A stretch of 64,000 nucleotides of DNA from Tyto alba (taxonomy: Eukaryota; Chordata; Aves; Strigiformes; Tytonidae). The stretch lies in assembly GCF_018691265.1 (NCBI RefSeq), contig NW_024881303.1, positions 12,765,777-12,829,776 on the forward strand, written 5' to 3'. Shown piece by piece: positions 47,240-59,200 of the stretch. The notes under the pieces were generated by a model, which saw only the letters and a list, made by a program, of their open reading frames with translations, had not been told where the DNA came from and did not search any database. Position numbers and translations under genes: made by a program. Within the stretch, counting starts at the first letter, position 1, and every line of letters starts with the position of its first letter.

Positions 47240-50200
47240 GCTGTTGGCAAGGTCTTTGCCTGGACAGATGCACCCTATAATCAAAGTTGAAAGATAATGA
47301 AATTTATTTCTAAAACCCCACCTAACTTTTCCCCAAAATAACAGAGCAAAATGAAACTCTTGCCAGGCTGATATGAAGATGAATTGAGTGTTTGTGAAGC
47401 ATTCAAGAACAGCAGTGATGAACACTAGAGAAAATTTTAGGACTTGAGCTACCATATCACTGACAAAAAGTAAGAAGACTAGAGGTCTTACATGGTAACT
47501 CAAATCCTCCAAAGCCAAGAGCACCTATCCCTCAAACACTCTTTTATAATCCTGTTTACTGCCTAAAAGGATCATCCAGATGGGATTCGAAGGGCAGAAA
47601 AGAAGGATGTACCAGAGGAAAACAAATATATGGCATCCTTACTTAGGAGAAAACAGATGGCTTTTAAAACAAGTCTGGCTAACGCAGAATAAAACATGTA
47701 GGGGACCACACATTAAATACTGCAGATAGAACAAAATGACTAAAGGATCCTCTGTCCATCCGGTGTACCAAAGAAATTCAAGTCTTTTGGAAAGAATAGT
47801 ATCCCACTAAGGACTGCATCATAAAGTAGTCTTTCTTCTGTCATTTTTCTGAGTCATCTGAATTTCTGAATCACCCGAACTTCAACCTCATTGTTACTTG
47901 TACATGTAGATTTCTAATTTGGGGTGAGGGAAAGGAGAATGAAGACTTTTTTTTTTTTAATGTAGCATCTGGAATCATTTGTATTCTCCTGTTCAGAAGG
48001 AGGAGACTCTTTAGATCCACTCCACAGACTTCTACTGCTTGACCTAATGGAGCATCTGCTCACAGTATTACAATGCCATGTCCTCTGCAGGGAAAAGGAC
48101 CTCTCCTGCCATCACAGCTTCACTGCTATTTATTGACAGCAGAACAGGGAGACTGAGCAGCCTGAATGCCTTTCCATGCGCCGATGGGGAGGAATCACAC
48201 ATTTGATGGGCATTCCCCTAAAATGGACCTTTCTGAGTCTCAGTCTTTTCCACATCCCTGCCTACTCTCATGCTGTTCACTTTTCCCGTTGCTTTAACTT
48301 CACTCTCCATTGCTCAGGGATGTCATCCACATCTCAGTCTCTCTGATGGTCTCACTATAACCTTCAATCTCTGGATTTTCCATCCAAGTACTGTTCTCTT
48401 TCTACACTGTCAATGCCTTTGCACCAAGGACCAGCCTTAATCATGGTAATACCTGTTTCTCGTCTCTATTGCTTATAGAATTCCCCTTTCCCTTTCTCTC
48501 CCTCTCACCTCTAAGCCTGTGCCCCACACCAGGGTACCGCTGTGAAACCTTTGCCAAAAAAAACCCCAAAGGCAGGTTATTGAAGACTGCCATGCTGCAA
48601 CCTGAGCTCTTCTTGGTGCTTGAACACTGCAAGGGCCATATAACGCCAAGTATTGAACTACCATAAAATACATGCAGAAGTAAGGGTCAGTATGTTTGTT
48701 TGTAATTCAGGTTCACAATTTCAGTAGTCCATCACACAGCACACTTCACAGAACGTGCACATTTTTAAATAGTTATAGGAGGGCCCAGGAAGCCTGAAAG
48801 CTGTCTAGAACTGGAGGGTCCAAGAATCAAGAACTTTAACATGTGCTCCGGTCTGCTTAAGAGATAAAAAGGAAGGCGGGTAATTAGGCTTGACACTCTC
48901 TTTCCTGCAAGGCTAGACTTGGTTTTACAACCCAAATGGAATGAGAGAAGTAGTCTGGTGAGTATATTTATTCAATGTGAAGTAAACCCAGAGACTCATT
49001 TCATCCTTCACCCTTAAAAAATTAGGCAAAAATCACAAAATCCCTAAACTTCTCATGACATAGTCAAAGGCCTTTCCTCATTGAAGAAGGTAAAGGAAAA
49101 CTGGTTTGAAAATCTAAAATTCGCCTAATTTCTGAAGAAATAAAATAAACCATAAATAAAAATAAACCACCACAGATAATTTTACCCTGAAGCATTAAGA
49201 GACACACTTGCAAGTGAAAGGGTCAGAGCAAATACAGCATAACCTGAAGCCTTCAAAGTGATAGCAATAACACACTTAATATACCAGTGTCAAATTTATA
49301 TGTCTTTGGTGTATTCCAATAATAACTGGAATAAGACTGATTTTTGTCTCTAAGCTTGTATGTCTCTTTTCCCACAGTTCAGAGAAACCCTGCTGTCTGG
49401 AATAAAGTTTTGAGGGGACAAAGGCAGAACAAGACTAGGCATGACTAGCTAAATTATTAGGGATAGCCTGGGATGCTGAGACTCAGCTATGTGCTGTAAT
49501 ATCTGGAACAGAGTTATTCTCATCCTTTCTCCTCCCTCAAGAATCTCTAATTATTTCATTCAGCAGAGAAAAGCTTCAAAAGGTCTGCAGGGTCTTCTTT
49601 TCCCGCATAGTTCCAGCTATGCCTGGATGCTCTGCTGATGGGCAGGAGGTGAATGGATCTCTTTGTCAAGTGCTCTAACCCCTGCCTCTTGTGTCATCTC
49701 CAGCAGCTGACACAGAAACAACAAAAACAACAACAAACAGACTAACACAATGAGGCAAAGTTTCAAGCATCCTGCTCCAGCTTGAATTTTGAAAGGAGAA
49801 AGGCACTGCCTGGTGGCATGCAGTAAGATGTCTATGCCACAGGAAGGGAAGGACTCAAAGCTTTGGTCAGATGGTCTCTTGCAAATGTAACTGTGGCAGT
49901 GTAAAGAATTAGCTCCCTGTCCTTCAGTTACAACTCTTGGGCTGAAAACTGTTGCTTTCCCTTAGCAGGGCTGGCAGAGTTGCTTGTGACATAGCTCATG
50001 TGCTTCAGTGCAAGAACTAACTGGTCAGACATCGCGCTGTAGCAGATGGGGAGTGCTCAGGTGAACCATTCCGCTCCGGTAACCGTAACCTCAGGCAGAG
50101 TCGTGATGAACTCAAACAGCTGAAAGGATGATCATGCCTTAAACTGCTGCAGCCTCTTCTAAAGTGGTAGCATGTAGCCAAGGGTGTCTCCTCTTTTCAG

Positions 50201-53200
50201 TGCCTCCTTCGGGCTATTTCTGATAACTGGCATTTCAGCACGGTGGCTTCTGTGGATCCCCCTCTGATGTTACCTTGCCATCGCCATGCACTGGGGGACC
50301 AAGGGGTCTACCTCAGATCTGCAGATCCTGCTGTGGCTGGTGCGTAGCTGTGTTCTGATTATGCCATCAGTAAGGCACTCCTCCCTTCACAGCAAATAAA
50401 TGCACTGACAGTTTAAAGGCACTAGTAAAAGACAGGAAGGAGGCAACAAGGAACTTTTCCCGGTATCAATCTTACCACAAACTTAGTCAAGCTTAGCAAA
50501 GAGTCACTTGTATCAAAAGCAAATATCCTTTAGCTAAACCATCGTCGTCACTGTTATGTGGTGGTCCAAATAATAACTTTAAATGTACCTTTAGCAAAAT
50601 AAGCCCAATAGCAGCAGAAAGGCATTGAGGTCCCAGCTGGTGCCTGCCCCGTCTTCAGGATCCCAGGCATGCACAAAGCCAACAGGCTGACTTTTGAACC
50701 CTGAATGTTTTTGCTATTGACTGCCTTTGGTTTTGCCCTGTCTCCTGCCTCCCTCCCTCACCATCACTATGGTGACTACTGTATCACAGACTGTCTCCTA
50801 GCCTTTGAAATTGTCTCTCTCCCTTATTAATCCTTTCTCCCTTAGCATCCCTTTTCCTTTCGACCCAATCCTGCCCTTTAAATGATAGGATCAGCTCTGG
50901 ACTGTGGCTGAAGTCATCCCAGCTGTCCAGCCTGTCCCTGCTGCGTGCTTGTCTCATTGCTCATCAATCATCTCCTGAATTGCCTCGGTTTGCCAAGCAA
51001 CATTTTAAGGCAAACTGAAATAAGCAACAGTTCACCTTGAAACACATGCTTGCAACTGTGGCAGCCAAAGAGCTGACTGACAAGCAGCTGTACAACAAAA
51101 TGGGGGGAATGAATGTCCTAAGCTAAACTTCTCTTTCTCTTAAAACAGTCTCCTCGATATATACAGGTAATGAATGCTCATCCATCTTCCTCTTATTGAT
51201 TTAATCTTATGTCAAACCTACCTTTTCACATATTCTGGAAGAGATCCTGTTTTGCTCTACATGTCACCTAGCATCACCTAGCACAGCAACTGATAGGAGC
51301 AGAGTTCAGGGATGATAACGAGCTGTGTTGTTTCTGATGCCAGACACAGCCCCAGAGACTCAGAGGTGTTAACTCAACTTCAGCTTGGTAAATCAAGCCC
51401 AAGGCTTCAGACAGAGCATCTCAGCCCTGTGTATCCTCCTTAACGTATTGAAAAGCTTTTATCCCACTTTTCTGTAGAAATAAGGCTTATGAGATCAGCT
51501 GGGTAATGCACGTCTCTTCCTCCCCCATCTTCTTTCCCTCATTAGCCAACCTCACCAGAATTTAATACAGAAAGTAAAGTTCTTCAAGGTTAATTAAATT
51601 CTTACAGGCTTTATAAAAAACAGTGGCCAGGAAGCAGAGAGCATGGTTTGGACCTCCCCAGGTTGCCCTCAGATGTTTTAGCTCCTGTCACCCAATTTCT
51701 AGAATATCACTTGGCTTTAAAATACTCAGTCGGGGCAGGGAATGTTGTGAAGGATAAAAAAGGGGAACCATAGTGCTTTGGTGAGTACACGCGGTGCCTC
51801 AAGTCACACAATATGCAACAGCCTCTGCAGTGCTGTTTTGGTAAAGGCCAAACACAGGAGCCCCCGGCTGCCCTTGGAGAGCAGGCAGAGGGCAGGCAGT
51901 AAAGGGAAGGTGGCAGGCTAATGCGATGTCAAAAAAAGTGTGAAAAAACACAGGAAGCCTCACGTATCTGTGTAACTGCAGTCACACCAGTGGGACCAAC
52001 AAGCTTCTCCTGAGCAGCATGGCTTATGGTCCAGACCAAACCCTAGTCTAAAGGTCTGAAGTCTGACTTAACATGAGCCATAAAAGGATATTGGACATTA
52101 GGGGTATGTCATCCGGGAAATGTCTAAATATAGCTTTATATGAAATGAACACGGGGTGCTGACAATGACTGCCATGAACGTGCGACCTTAGGATAAGGAT
52201 GAAAAATTAATTAATTAAAAATGTATAATAGGAGATAGCAGCCACTGGGGAAGTGCACTGCATGGTGCAAAGGGCTGACTGAGTACCAGGGAGGAGCAGC
52301 TGCAGCTCAGTTCTACCTTTAGTTGCTGTGCCACATGGGCACTGGTGCCAGCATTACAGCTACTGTCCCACCCCCATTCTGAGAGCTGGATGAACCCTGG
52401 GCTGTCTCGAGCCCCGTGAAAGAGCTGTAGTCTCTGCAGTGCAATGTCAGACAGCAGGAAAAAGGGATTCCCTAGCTGGATTATGGCCAGTGGATAAATG
52501 GTCAACAGTGGAGGAGGACCATTGATGGGTCCCATGTCTGGAGCATGGCTAGTTCTGGAGGGTCTGTTGTGGTTACTGGGGATGTGAGAGACCTAGAGAG
52601 ATCACCAGTTGTGGGGGAGTGGGGTGAGGCATTGCCCCACTTCCCCTGGTGCTCCCCATGTACTGGAAGTTATTCCTGCTTGACCACAGCCCCTCCATTA
52701 TTTACAGTTACGGTGGCAGCTCACATGGCCCTGCAAAGAGAAGAACGGTCACGTCAGGGAAAGGGATGGGTTAAAAAGGAGGAGGAAATGACAAGATGAT
52801 CTCAAGAGAAACCTGGAGCAGCAGAAAAACAGGGAAGCTGTAATGTGTGGGGAAGATGGGAAAGAGGAGGAAAACCAACCAGCTAAAGGCAGCGGAGCAG
52901 CTGTGGGGAGGCGAGGGAAGCAGAGTGGCTGAAGAACATGGAAGTCGCAGAGCATGATATCATTTATGCTTTATGCAGAGATAAGAGTAGATTTTAGTAT
53001 AATTAACTTAAAAGTCAATACTGCCCTTTACGTGATAGGAGCATAGATCTGCGGAGAAACAGGCTTCATTATTTTCCCTGCTTACAGAATGACCTATTGT
53101 CAGGGAAAGCCACTCTTTGGCTGGCTCTTGTAAGGTACTGGAGGTGACAACAACTGTCCATTTTGTCAAAAAGGGAAAAGGTTATTTTAAATGGGCCAGA

Positions 53201-56200
53201 GCAGATGTTGTTTTCTTTTGTTCCTCCAGAGGAAAAAAAGACAAGAGCACACAAATGGAGAGCGAGAGGGAAGAGCTGCAGAGACAGAAAACACAGCGGC
53301 TGTTGTGGTGCTGACTCTTTCTCTCCATCTCATTCTGAAAGAAAGGGCACAGCACACGCTCTTATCATTTCCTCTGAGATGGTTTGTACCAGCATTCGGC
53401 TGTTCAGGGCACTGCTCAGCCTTTCTGAGCACCCTCACAGTACTCTAACAGAAATACAATCTTGGCTGTCTAATCCAGACTTTGAAATAGGGGCACAAGC
53501 AGACAGAGGAGAGAAGAGGAAACAGGGAGAGGGGAGAAAGAAAATAAGAAGCCCAACCAAGTGGAAATGAAGATTTCAGTCAGATCCTTTCCTTCAGCTT
53601 GCCTGACTACATAATTTTTCTGAGAGAAAGTAGAAGAAACCCATCTTAGTAACTTAATAGTTTCTGGGATTTGAGAAGAGCCTGGGCAGGGAAGCCCTGA
53701 TGGTTAACAACTTCCGCAGAAACCTCTCCTCCTCACCTAGTGCCCACTGCAGACCCCAAATGGGCAGAAACCCCACTCACTCATCATTTTGTCCTTTAGT
53801 AATGATCTAGTTCACCATGTGAATTTAACAGAACCCAGAGTCTGTGACAATAGGCCTTTTGCTTCAATCAATTTCATGTGTTTTTAATACTTTCATCACT
53901 TTTCCTTTTAAAAAAATCTCGTGCAAGGGATTGAGTTCAACCCTGTGTCACCCCAAATACCTTAAAGGTGTTGATTTCCACATTGTCACCCTCCTTTGTT
54001 AAACCAAAATCAGTCCTGCTTTAATTTAATGTAGTGCACTGTCACAGGTGCTGTGGTTCAGGAGCTCCTGCTCTTCCTCAGCTCCCATCCCCACCGTAGG
54101 GATGCCGGGGAGGGTGGGCACAACGCTGCTGGGGAGCTGATTCAGCCATCACACTCGAATCTGCTGCAGCGTGCAAGCTCCCAGAGGAGTGGTCACCCCT
54201 TGTAGGACAAGCTCCCCTCGTGCAGGGCTGGGCTGTGGAAGAGCCCCCATGGCCGGCGCTGGGAAGGGAGCAAACTGCTTCCATGCTTCCGCGGGGGCTC
54301 GGGCAGGGACCCCGCAGAATTACTGCTCTGGTTGGCACCATGGCCATCCCCAGGCACTGTTCTGGCCCCGTATGTGGAGGGATGAGTGCCATGCTCAGTG
54401 CATGAGCAAACATCCACCCCTGAAATGATGGGGAAGGGACTGCAGCACCCCAGGGAGAAAAGCAGGCTGCTATGGCCAGCTGCCCCAGACAGAAGGTGAG
54501 CAGGCAAACCATCCCTCTGCCAGCATGGCAGCAGCAGCTCCCCTGCAGCACAGCTCCCCGCTGCGTCCCACTGCACAGTGCTCTGGGAACTAATGAAGGA
54601 GAGAAACCAGCCCCATCTCTGCCAGCCCCCGGAGAGGGGCTCAGCCACGGGGCGGCTCGCGAGGCTGTCGTGGCTGTGCCGGAGCGGAGCCTTAGCCCAG
54701 CACAAGGTGGAACGGGAGAGATGTTGCAGAGCGAGGGGGTCCCTTCACCTTGATTTGCAAGAGAGCACATCTACTCATGTGTTGGAGGTGGGTTGGATCC
54801 TGTCATCTGCCATCCCCGTGGGGAAATGCAGGGGCACGGCCTCAGCATCACGCTTTTGACTTCAGGGCTGGACACACACGCACACAAACTATCCAGTGAA
54901 TTTTCATTTCAAAAGCGAAGGTGCTCCTTTGGGTTAGGTTTTAGCTACAGAGGGATTTTCAAGATTATGATTTTCAATTTACTCCTGTGCAGATCTGCCC
55001 CTTGCTGCCTGTGCGCAGTGGGTGTAGCAGCAGCTGAGAAAGCTCCTGCCGCCCATGCCTGGTGTGTATGTTCGTGGCATTTCATTCATTCTGTCGCAGT
55101 GTGACAGGCTGAGGGTCCCAGCTGTTAATTCCTCTCTCTCTGCATTTGAATGGGTCCAGTCCCACCTGAGCCATGCCAGCAGAAACACTTACTGTAAAAG
55201 TACAAAGGCGAGGAAAAATAAGTTGTTAAAATATTGACCCTGAAGTACAGAGTGAAGTAAAGAGTCTCCTGAGAAAGCCTCCGCCGCTGCATTTTATTAA
55301 ACAAAAATAACTTGGAGAGTCAACTATTTGTCCAGATCCCAGTGAAAAGATTTGATTTTTCTTCCTTCTCTTGCTGCTGCTCCCCTTACTTCCCTGTGAA
55401 GGAAGGAGGATAAAAACCCCTCCGCAGGTTGGCAGGAGGGTCCTGTTCAGACCTGGGCCCAGGGTCCAGGCGAGGGAGCTGACAGCTGAGGCTGCTGCTG
55501 GGTCTGGTGGGGGAGAAGGGACAGGAGCAAAGAAAGCCAGAGAGGCTTTCTGCACCACGCAGCGACCCACCTGCGTGAAGTCACCTGGAGGACTGACATC
55601 TTAAGCTCCAGAACATTGCATACACCTTAACTTTATGCCGACAAAACTGAAACAGAGCTAAACAGATATTTGGCCCCACTCCCTGTAAATTTTCATAATC
55701 TAAATTGGTTTCGTCTTTGCTTTTGTTTTGAGACCATCATCTATTTTAATAAACTGGGCGTTGCTTCAAGAGAAACCTCAGGAGTTGAAGGACCATTGAA
55801 ACTGAGGAGCACAGGTAGTCAGAGAACACATTGGCTCAAGACTGAAACCAGTACTTCTTGGCAAGAATAAGTCATTACTGAAATAGAACCTAATCTTAAT
55901 AGATTTTTAAATGCATTTTTCTAAAGGTATAGAGCCCGAGAATTAAATGAGTGTTATCGATATGCTAAAGTGTACTGGTCTCTCTAGATTCTCCCCAAGA
56001 TCCCAGAGATGACACATGTGACACTGGGAGTTTAATTGCAGGCACCCACCGGACACCAGTCTATTTTAGTCCTCAGGGTCATTTCTTGCCCTTCCATGGA
56101 AATACCCATTTTAAGTCTCTTTGCTTCCAACCCCTCAGGCAGCCCTTAGTCCCACTTCCAGCACTTGGAGGATCTCTTTGAGGAGTGTGATGACAAAGAA

Positions 56201-56204
56201 AGTG
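47240..56204. other. Non-coding block
   Basis: No recognisable gene. It becomes mildly GC-rich around 52.2-52.9 and 54.05-54.8 kb, where long minus-strand frames (up to 230 codons) appear. Their Pro/Ala/Gly/Cys-rich text shows no domain, and several overlapping frames are open at once, so they are judged non-coding. A possibly conserved noncoding segment lies at 50.93-51.06 kb. Confidence 0.5.
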
Positions 56205-56290
56205 ATTGAAGATTCCTTGAGAGGTCATCTAATCCATCTGGTTATCTAGTCCGTTCAGGAGGATCAGTTCTACCTTACAGATATAAAAAC
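56205..56290 (-). repeat. Possible old CR1-type 3' fragment
   Basis: The plus-strand text 'ttgagaggtcatctaatcca' followed by 'tctagtcc' and 'ccttacagatataaaa' resembles the reverse complement of an ancient CR1/L3-type 3' end. The match is short and the assignment tentative. Confidence 0.3.
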
Positions 56291-59200
56291 CTCAAGACCC
56301 TCTCAGACTGCAGGACATTTAGTTGCTAAGCCGGGGTGAGAGGATTGTGAAGATTTCCTGGAGGATGACTCCAGCAGAGAAAATCTGTACCCCAAAGAGA
56401 GCTACTAGCGCTAGGCATAAAAAGAATAAGGAGCAAAACCAAACACAGTGAGGCATCCTGTAATTTCTCCGTCGTTGCAACACCCCTTGGGATACAGCAC
56501 CCACGCAAGTTAAGGCAGCTTTCCAGGGTTGCTGCATCCACACTGCACACTAAATGAGCCCTCAGGATCTCAGGTGTAAGCTTCTCACCTTGCACCAGCA
56601 CACCAACAAACGGGGACAGACAGCAGCACAGTGGCTCCTCAAGACCCAGTAAATGTGCATGAAATGTGGGCAACAGGGCAACCAGCATGAAAGCCTTCAA
56701 GCCTGCTCAGAAATGCGTCTTTCGGCCCAAAGTGAGCAAAAATCAGGCAACTCTGAGAACGTCAGGTATATCAGGACTCTGACAGAAAGGAGGACTCCTC
56801 TGCAGCTTAACATTGGAAGGTTACTTTGGAGAAATTATTGAATACTGTGCTGTACTCAGGATGTTCAGGACGTTGAAGTGAGGTTTGGTCTGTTCCTTTA
56901 TTAAATAAGGGGTCATTAGTATGTTTTCAAAGTACTCGAGCACCAACACAACCTGAGACCTGAGGTGGGAGGTTGGTCTTCCTTTCTCACACATCAGTCA
57001 GACAAACCAAGACCTTAGCTGCAGTTGTCTAGGTGGAAAGCATGGCAGCTACCTAATTCTTGGTCATCAGCTTAAAATATCAAATTTCAAGACAAAGCCC
57101 ATGCATTATTTTTGCCACTGCTTTTCAAAATGGACAGCTGCTTCCAGATCAGTAACAGCACTTCTTTTTCTCTATCCAGATTATTTATTTCCTAAATTCT
57201 CTACCAAATCTTTTTAGTCCGCATATGCAAGAATTGCAAGATTTTTATTTAGGTGACAGATAGAACTAACATCCCTAGGAAAGCCGGGCAGGCCATGCTC
57301 CTACAGTCATTAGCACACAGGTTTCCATGGGCCAGTGTTGCCTGAGACTTTGCAAACAATGTCTGGAGAAGCTGAGACACATGTTGTAAAGGAGCAGCCT
57401 TCCTCCTCGACATGCAGCATTTCCAATAAAAGGACATTCTGTTCTCTGCCACCTCTAAAAACAAAACTGATTCTGTCATCTCCGTGTTTGTTTTGCTACA
57501 TCTGATATTTTTAGATTGTTTATTAAATACAGTGGCGATTTAATTGAGTGTTTGTAATAGCATGAGATCTGTGCCATTGGCTTGAGCCAAGAGCCAGAAG
57601 GCATGCAGAAAAACTTCCCCCATCAAGCTACTGTTGCCAGGCCTCCATGGCTTGCAGAAAATCCCTTTCCAATCACCCAGTACTAAACCTCCTTAAAGTG
57701 ATTCCCCCACTACTACCACCAACTGGGATGAAACTGCTGTGAGAAGCTGTCTCAGAGCCTGAACTCATACACAAAGGAGCTCTCTTTAATTTCACCACAG
57801 TTGTCAAAAATTGTTTTACAAACCCTACTATAACCACAATATAGAAAAAGTTATGTAAAAATCTCTCCTCGCTGCATTTACCAAAATCACAGGACTCGTG
57901 CTGCAGTACTACAGCACTGGAAAGTATTACAAGGAAAGCTCATTATATTTCATTGCAGAAGTGACCAAACATGAAATGTATACAGCAAAACAAGTTAAAG
58001 GAAAAATCTTAAAAGATCCCATTTCAGGAAAGTGAAAATGCAGGGGTTTCTGTCTGGAAACCAAAAGGATGACTATGTTTATGTAGTTATATTACTAAAA
58101 CAAATACCAGAAAATACAGAAATCAGCTTTGTAATAATGAAATAAAGTCATTGCAAGTTAAGTGAATGCTTACACAAAATACACTAAACAAAACCAATGT
58201 TAAAATTACAATATTAAGACAGGAATCCACAAAAGGGGAATTCTAAATTAAGTCAACTCTTTGCCTAATACAATTCTTATAAAAAAGGACTCTTTTCCAG
58301 AAAGATACCTTATTCCCAGCATAGTTTCTCTCTCTGTACCATGTCATAGACTAAGAATGAATAAATAATTATTTACACAGTTTAAGTAATGGTCCCCATC
58401 TCACATTCACAGATAAATCTGTGGGACTCAAGGCATCCAGCAATACAAAAAACGACCAGGACTGCATTTCCCTCCAGCTGCCTCTCTTCCCGTTACCCTC
58501 CACAGTCCAGAGTCACTTCTGCAGGGGAATCGGTGACATTTCTGCCCCCCTACGCCATGATTTCCCCAAAACCAAAAGCAAATAACAAGCAACAGAAACT
58601 GTGTCACCTTTCTCTCTGCTGCTGCTCTGCCACACGGAGAAGACGGGTGGCTGCCTTATCCCAGGGGACAGCGGAGTTTGTCTCAGCCCCCTCTTCCAGG
58701 TGCTCCTCCTCGCCCACCCACGGCAGAGGTTCACGGCTGAGCTGGGAAGTGACACGGACGCTGGGGTCCCTCTGCGAGGCTCGAGGCCATCCACGGGAGA
58801 TGTACCCCGACAGCACCAGGGGAGACCCTGAAGAGAGAAACAAGAAGGAGCGAGCCAAGGACCCCAAGCGCCACGGTTTCACTGAAATGAAGAGCTGTGA
58901 TAGGTGACATCTTGCCCCTTTAGAAGGCTGAGCACTGGCCGGAGCTAACAGCGCTAGCAGTCCTCAGCCACCACTGAAAAGCTGTGCCTGGCACTTGATG
59001 GAGCAGTGCCTGGCCAGGAGGCGAGGGAGCCCAGCGAGCCAGAAAGGGAACCCGAACCAGCAGGGGTGAAGGAGCTGGTTCCCAGGAGGTCATCAGAGTG
59101 ATGGTGGAGAGGAAAGGGAGCAGAATGGGGACAGAAGCGACAGCAAATGCGTGTGCCACGTGCCACGGAAAACACAACAGAAGGCCAGTGGGAGAAACGT

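Noticed and set aside
47570..47640. Second tRNA-like TTCGAATCCC motif on the minus strand
   Set aside because: Only a T-arm-like string is present. No A box or anticodon stem lies at the proper distance.
54078..54770. 230-codon minus-strand frame
   Set aside because: GC-rich segment with several overlapping frames open on both strands and a Pro/Ser/Gly/Cys-rich translation. No domain or splice context was recognised.
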